Source: a bacterium (lineage in GTDB: Bacteria > SZUA-182 > DTGQ01 > JAFGSM01). From it: DNA of 54,432 nt. The position numbers and the translations under genes were made by a program. Positions 51,170-54,432 of this stretch are shown one piece after another (position 1 is the first letter of the stretch; each line of letters starts with the position of its first letter). The notes under the pieces were generated by a model. That model did no database searches, was not told where the DNA came from, and saw only the letters and a list, made by a program, of their open reading frames with translations. Location: contig JAFGSM010000265.1 in the NCBI GenBank assembly GCA_016934595.1, forward strand, positions 1 through 54,432. The letters run 5' to 3'.

Positions 51170-51681
51170 AAAAAAGACTCAGGTTAAGACCTATGGCGAT
51201 ATGCCTCTTTATCCCTGTTATATGGATGTGTTGTTGCCCTGTATCCACAGTCGCAAAAGAGATCAAGTTAAAACAACTTGTTGAACGGATGAAGATATTC
51301 GATGGAAATCAGATAGAAATAAAAGGCGAGGTTGCCGGAGACATTATGAAGCGCAAAGGCGGCATATGGTTAAGTATAGATGACGGGAGCGAAACCATGG
51401 GGGTTTGGTGTCCAAAGGATATCCTGCCCAAAATATCTTTTATTGGAGGATATAAATCAAGGGGCGACATCCTGAGGATAAGGGGGATTTTTAACATGGC
51501 ATGTCCCCTGCACGGAGGGGAGACGGATATCCATGCGATTGAAATATTCAGGGTTCAGGAAGGATATCCCCTGCATCACCCTGCGTCACCGGAAAGGATA
51601 AAATGGGCCCTCATATTATTAGCGCTCACGGTTTTCACAGCAGCCGCCTACTGGTGGAAGAAAAGCCTTATACCTAAATAA
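51166..51681 (+). CDS. Exported membrane-anchored protein with OB-like domain
   Basis: 171 residues from the ATG at 51166, which overlaps the trkH stop (ATGA) and follows GGAAGGA. An N-terminal signal or anchor (basic MKKRLRLR, hydrophobic to about 30), a central domain of about 100 residues with NQIEIKGEVAGDIMKRKGG, IWLSIDDGSETMGVWCP and RGDILRIRGIFNMACPLHGG that looks like an OB fold, and a C-terminal transmembrane helix (about 144-163). Two Cys could form a disulphide. The nucleic-acid-type OB pattern is unusual outside the membrane; sugar or peptide binding is an alternative. Co-translated with TrkH, function unknown. Confidence 0.65.
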   Translation: MKKRLRLRPMAICLFIPVIWMCCCPVSTVAKEIKLKQLVERMKIFDGNQIEIKGEVAGDIMKRKGGIWLSIDDGSETMGVWCPKDILPKISFIGGYKSRGDILRIRGIFNMACPLHGGETDIHAIEIFRVQEGYPLHHPASPERIKWALILLALTVFTAAAYWWKKSLIPK

Positions 51682-51754
51682 GTATTTAGAATGTTAGTCG
51701 TTGGATTTGACCTTTACAGAACAACAATGATTTATAATGATATTATAATATGAG

Positions 51755-51864
51755 GAGTGTAACCAAAATAGTGCAATTTCTCATTAATCATTAGGGATGA
51801 AGCTGGAATCAAGTATGTCTGGAAAAACTGGAGGATACAATAATGCTCTATTTTGGTTACACTC
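51755..51864. mobile_element. MITE-like element with 17-base terminal inverted repeats
   Basis: GAGTGTAACCAAAATAG at 51755-51771 and its exact reverse complement at 51848-51864 flank a 76-base centre with no complete gene. Perfect ends and short length fit a miniature inverted-repeat element derived from an insertion sequence. No clear target duplication was found. In RNA it would also form a long stem and may end both the trk and pckG transcripts, which converge here. Confidence 0.6.
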
Positions 51865-51876
51865 AATACGGGTATT

Positions 51877-53685
51877 TCATGCAGGAGGAATCTCGTCGCT
51901 CACCCCGAACCGCTTGCAAAGTCCCTGATACTGCTGCCATAACTCCAAAGGCAGGCGCTTGCCGAATTTAATAAAGAACTCCTTGTGCCCTTTCATCTCC
52001 TCGATCCATGCCTCACGGTCTATGCTTAAAAGGGCGTTTATATCCTTTTGCGGGATATTGAGACCCGTCAAATCAAGACTCTCAGGCGTAGGCACAAACC
52101 CTATCGGAGTCTCCATGGCCTGGGCTTCGCCACTGCACCTTGCAAGTATCCATTCGATTACCCTCAAATTCTCTCCATATCCGGGCCAGAGGAATTTTCC
52201 ATCCTTGTCTGTCTTAAACCAGTTGACATGATATATCCTGGGCTGTTTCTTCATGCGCAGCCCCATAAACAGCCAGTGTCTGAAGTAATCGGCCATATTG
52301 TAGCCGCAGAAAGGAAGCATAGCCATCGGATCTCGGCGCACCTCCCCAATCTTGCCGAACTGGGCCGCCGTGCGCTCGGAGGCCATGGTTGCCCCTGTAT
52401 ATACGCCATGTTCCCAGCCAAATGATTCATAGACAAGGGGGGCGACCCTTGCCCTGCGCCCTCCGAAGATGATGGCGGAAATAGGCACTCCGTGATGCTG
52501 CTCCAAGCGGAATGATGCCGTAGGACATTGATATATAGGAGCGGTGAACCTGCTGTTAGGATGCGCCCCATGGACCGGCTTTCCATCATCATCCTTCATG
52601 CCAGGTTGCCAGGGATTGCCTTTCCAGTCTATGCCTTCCTCAGGAGGGTCTCCGTCTCCATCCTCCCACCATACAGTCCCGTCGGGTTTTAAAAGGACGT
52701 TTGTGTAAATCGTATTCTTCTTGATAGTCTCCATCGCGTTAGGATTTGTGCGGTAATTGGTGCCGGGGGCAACGCCAAAAAATCCCGACTCCGGATTGAT
52801 CGCCCACAAACTTCCGTCCGTATCGATCCTCATCCATGCGATATCATCCCCCACGGTCCAGATTTTATATCCCTTATGTTTTAGCGCCTCGGGCGGAACA
52901 AGCATGGCGAGATTCGTCTTTCCGCACGCGCTCGGAAATGCGCCTGCCACATACATGATCCTGCCATTTGGTTCCTCCACTCCAAGGATGAGCATATGTT
53001 CGGCCATCCACCCTTCCTGATGGGCCATATAGCTTGCAATGCGCAAAGCAAGGCATTTCTTGCCAAGCAGGACATTCCCTCCATATCCGCTCCCGACACT
53101 CCAGATCGCATTGTCTTCAGGGAAGTGAAGGATTAACCGCCGTTTGATATCCCGGTCAGCCTTGCCGTGAAGGCATTTGGTAAATTCGCCTGCAGGCCCC
53201 AATTGATCGAGCACATTCTTGCCCATACGCGTCATGATGCGCATATTCAAAACCACATATATGCTGTCGGTCAGCTCCACGCCGATCTTGCTGAAGGGTG
53301 AACCGATTGGCCCCATGGAAAAAGGCACAACATACATTGTGCGGCCCTTCATTGAACCTGAAAAGATCGCCCCTGCCTTGCGATACCCCTCTTCAGGCGT
53401 CATCCAGTTGTTCGTAGGCCCTGCATCCTCTTTAAGATGGGTGCATATAAAAGTAAGGTCCTCCGTCCTTGCCACATCATTGACGGCCGTGCGGTGATAC
53501 ACACACCCTGGAAGTTTCTCCTTATTCAATTCAATCAATTCCCCTGTGGAAAATGCCTCCCTGCTGAGCCTTTCTTTCTCTTCTTCCGAACCATCGCAAA
53601 TAACGATTCTGTCGGGCTTGCACAGATCCGAGCACTCCTGTATCCATTCACGAAGCGCCGTGTTTTCCAGGTTTTCAACCTTCAT
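51877..53685 (-). CDS. pckG: Phosphoenolpyruvate carboxykinase (GTP)
   Basis: 602 residues, the usual size for the GTP-dependent class. FPSACGKTNLAM is the kinase P-loop with the hyper-reactive Cys, followed by DDIAWMRID for metal binding, NPESGFFGVAPGTNYRTN, FGGRRARVAPLVYESF and WPGYGENLRVIEWI. It interconverts oxaloacetate and PEP with GTP/GDP in the cytosol, for gluconeogenesis or anaplerosis. GGGGAG is seven bases before the ATG. It stands alone on its strand. Confidence 0.96.
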   Translation of the reverse strand: MKVENLENTALREWIQECSDLCKPDRIVICDGSEEEKERLSREAFSTGELIELNKEKLPGCVYHRTAVNDVARTEDLTFICTHLKEDAGPTNNWMTPEEGYRKAGAIFSGSMKGRTMYVVPFSMGPIGSPFSKIGVELTDSIYVVLNMRIMTRMGKNVLDQLGPAGEFTKCLHGKADRDIKRRLILHFPEDNAIWSVGSGYGGNVLLGKKCLALRIASYMAHQEGWMAEHMLILGVEEPNGRIMYVAGAFPSACGKTNLAMLVPPEALKHKGYKIWTVGDDIAWMRIDTDGSLWAINPESGFFGVAPGTNYRTNPNAMETIKKNTIYTNVLLKPDGTVWWEDGDGDPPEEGIDWKGNPWQPGMKDDDGKPVHGAHPNSRFTAPIYQCPTASFRLEQHHGVPISAIIFGGRRARVAPLVYESFGWEHGVYTGATMASERTAAQFGKIGEVRRDPMAMLPFCGYNMADYFRHWLFMGLRMKKQPRIYHVNWFKTDKDGKFLWPGYGENLRVIEWILARCSGEAQAMETPIGFVPTPESLDLTGLNIPQKDINALLSIDREAWIEEMKGHKEFFIKFGKRLPLELWQQYQGLCKRFGVSDEIPPA

Positions 53686-53917
53686 GACTTTTCTCCCCTT
53701 AATGTCTAAAAGTGTCTAAAATTATTATTTAGTTTTATTATAAAAAAAAACGTCAAAAACAGCAAGTTGCAAATTGCGCCATCGACTATTAGAATGACTA
53801 AATAACATGATCTCCGGCTTTGCAGGAATGACTGAAAAAGGTATTTTTGCGCCCTGATATGCTTCAATATCTCAGAGATCATAGGTTTTATGAGTGACCT
53901 TTTAAGGGAGGATATTT
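53686..53917. other. Divergent intergenic region between pckG and yjbQ
   Basis: About 230 bases with an A/T-rich part next to pckG and a degenerate copy of the dispersed hairpin repeat (CTCCGGCTTTGCAGGAATGA near 53812). Promoters for both genes should be here, but I cannot name convincing boxes. Confidence 0.5.
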
Positions 53918-54337
53918 ATGAAAAGCTATAGAAAGGAACTGTTATTCAACATACCTCAACGGCGCGCGTTCTTGAATATTACGCATGATGTCGAGGCCTG
54001 CCTTCGAGAGAGCGGCATTAATGAAGGTTTTGTGCTGGTGAACGCCATGCACATCACCGCCTCTGTCTTTATAAATGACGACGAAAGCGGGCTCCATAAG
54101 GATTATGAAGAGTGGCTGGAAAACCTTGCCCCCCATGATCCCGTAAGCCAATATCGCCATAACCTTACAGGGGAAGATAATGCAGACGCGCACCTTAAAA
54201 GGCAGGTCATGGGAAGAGAGGTGGTTGTGGCTGTGACAGATGGCAGGCTGGATTTTGGGCCATGGGAGCAGATTTTTTACGGAGAATTTGACGGGCGCAG
54301 ACCCAAGAGGATACTGATAAAGATCATCGGGGAATAG
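53918..54337 (+). CDS. yjbQ: YjbQ family (UPF0047) protein
   Basis: 139 residues, the whole length of the family. [53 protein letters not shown] and [21 protein letters not shown] are the conserved blocks; the His residues bind metal or phosphate. YjbQ-type proteins show weak thiamine-phosphate synthase activity, but their main role is unclear. GGGAGG is six bases before the ATG. Confidence 0.93.
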   Translation: MKSYRKELLFNIPQRRAFLNITHDVEACLRESGINEGFVLVNAMHITASVFINDDESGLHKDYEEWLENLAPHDPVSQYRHNLTGEDNADAHLKRQVMGREVVVAVTDGRLDFGPWEQIFYGEFDGRRPKRILIKIIGE

Positions 54338-54382
54338 ATGGCAAATACTCATGGCCCCTTGGGCTATAATAAATCATTGAGA

Positions 54383-54432
54383 ATGGAATTTTACGCCCAC
54401 AGTATAAAAGGAAGGCCGGTTAATGAATGGCA
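54383..54432 (+). CDS. cas3: Probable start of cas3 (CRISPR type I helicase-nuclease), cut by the window edge
   Basis: The last 50 bases from the ATG at 54383 encode MEFYAHSIKGRPVNEW and two further bases. The pattern YAHSxxGRPxxEW is the N-terminal signature of Cas3 HD-nuclease domains of type I systems, where it is usually followed by QxLxEHL. The gene begins 45 bases after yjbQ with TATAAT at 54365-54370 in front and no strong ribosome site. Only 16 codons are visible, so this is tentative, but it predicts a type I cas operon and CRISPR array just outside the window. Confidence 0.55.
   Translation, partial: MEFYAHSIKGRPVNEW

Noticed and set aside
1..54432. CRISPR array, rRNA or tRNA genes
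   Set aside because: I read both strands for regular spaced repeats and for the conserved tRNA TTCGA arm pattern and found nothing convincing; a dedicated tRNA and CRISPR search would settle it.

Overview
The window looks like a chromosomal segment of a Gram-negative, metabolically versatile bacterium of the Desulfobacterota/Nitrospirota type. This rests on the combination of a type II secretion (T2SS)-like pseudopilin operon, sigma-54 response regulators, an alternative-function chemosensory cluster, GTP-type PEP carboxykinase, an ABC-exported surface glycan locus, and short hairpin repeats of the ATTCCGGC..GCCGGAAT kind. Placement is an inference; no rRNA or tRNA gene was seen. Most of the DNA is of moderate G+C, with two clearly AT-rich islands (about 11.6-14.5 kb and 36.0-37.6 kb).

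Layout. 0.1-6.6 kb (minus strand): an operon of PAS histidine kinase, sigma-54 activator, three pseudopilin-like proteins, a TPR membrane protein and GspF. A well-matched sigma-54 promoter lies about 500 bases upstream, so self-activation is plausible. 7.3-10.8 kb (plus): a hybrid-kinase-like protein whose phospho-accepting His is replaced by Phe, followed by a membrane-anchored formylglycine-generating-enzyme-fold protein. 10.8-11.6 kb: a gene-poor stretch with a large inverted repeat and a toxin-like remnant. 11.6-14.5 kb (minus): an AT-rich three-gene cassette (PD-(D/E)XK-like nuclease, RNase J-like metallo-beta-lactamase protein, unknown protein) placed 20 bases behind an intact hybrid histidine kinase; this is the best candidate for an undescribed system.

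17-30.5 kb (minus): a WecA/MraY-family transferase, then a chemosensory set (CheA, CheY-like, CheW with tandem peptide repeats, an exported small protein, MCP, CheW, CheR, a large HEAT-repeat protein, a second CheR, CheB). No flagellar genes are present, so an alternative cellular function is likely. A free HPt protein lies divergently at 31.1 kb and could relay phosphate for the HPt-less hybrid kinases.

31.5-45.9 kb: a surface glycan cluster with polyprenol-phosphate sugar transferase, DUF2304 protein, Wzm/Wzt ABC exporter with a Wzt carbohydrate-binding tail, many glycosyltransferases (GT2, GT4-like, GT9, GT11 fucosyltransferase), an HtrL/YibB protein and a sulfotransferase. The product may be a fucosylated, possibly sulfated polysaccharide. 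46-51.7 kb: an orphan sigma-54 regulator and a potassium-uptake locus (two single TrkA proteins, a 46-residue membrane peptide, TrkH, an exported OB-like protein). 51.7-54.4 kb: a MITE-like element, GTP-dependent PEP carboxykinase, YjbQ, and, running off the right edge, what appears to be the first 16 codons of a cas3 gene.
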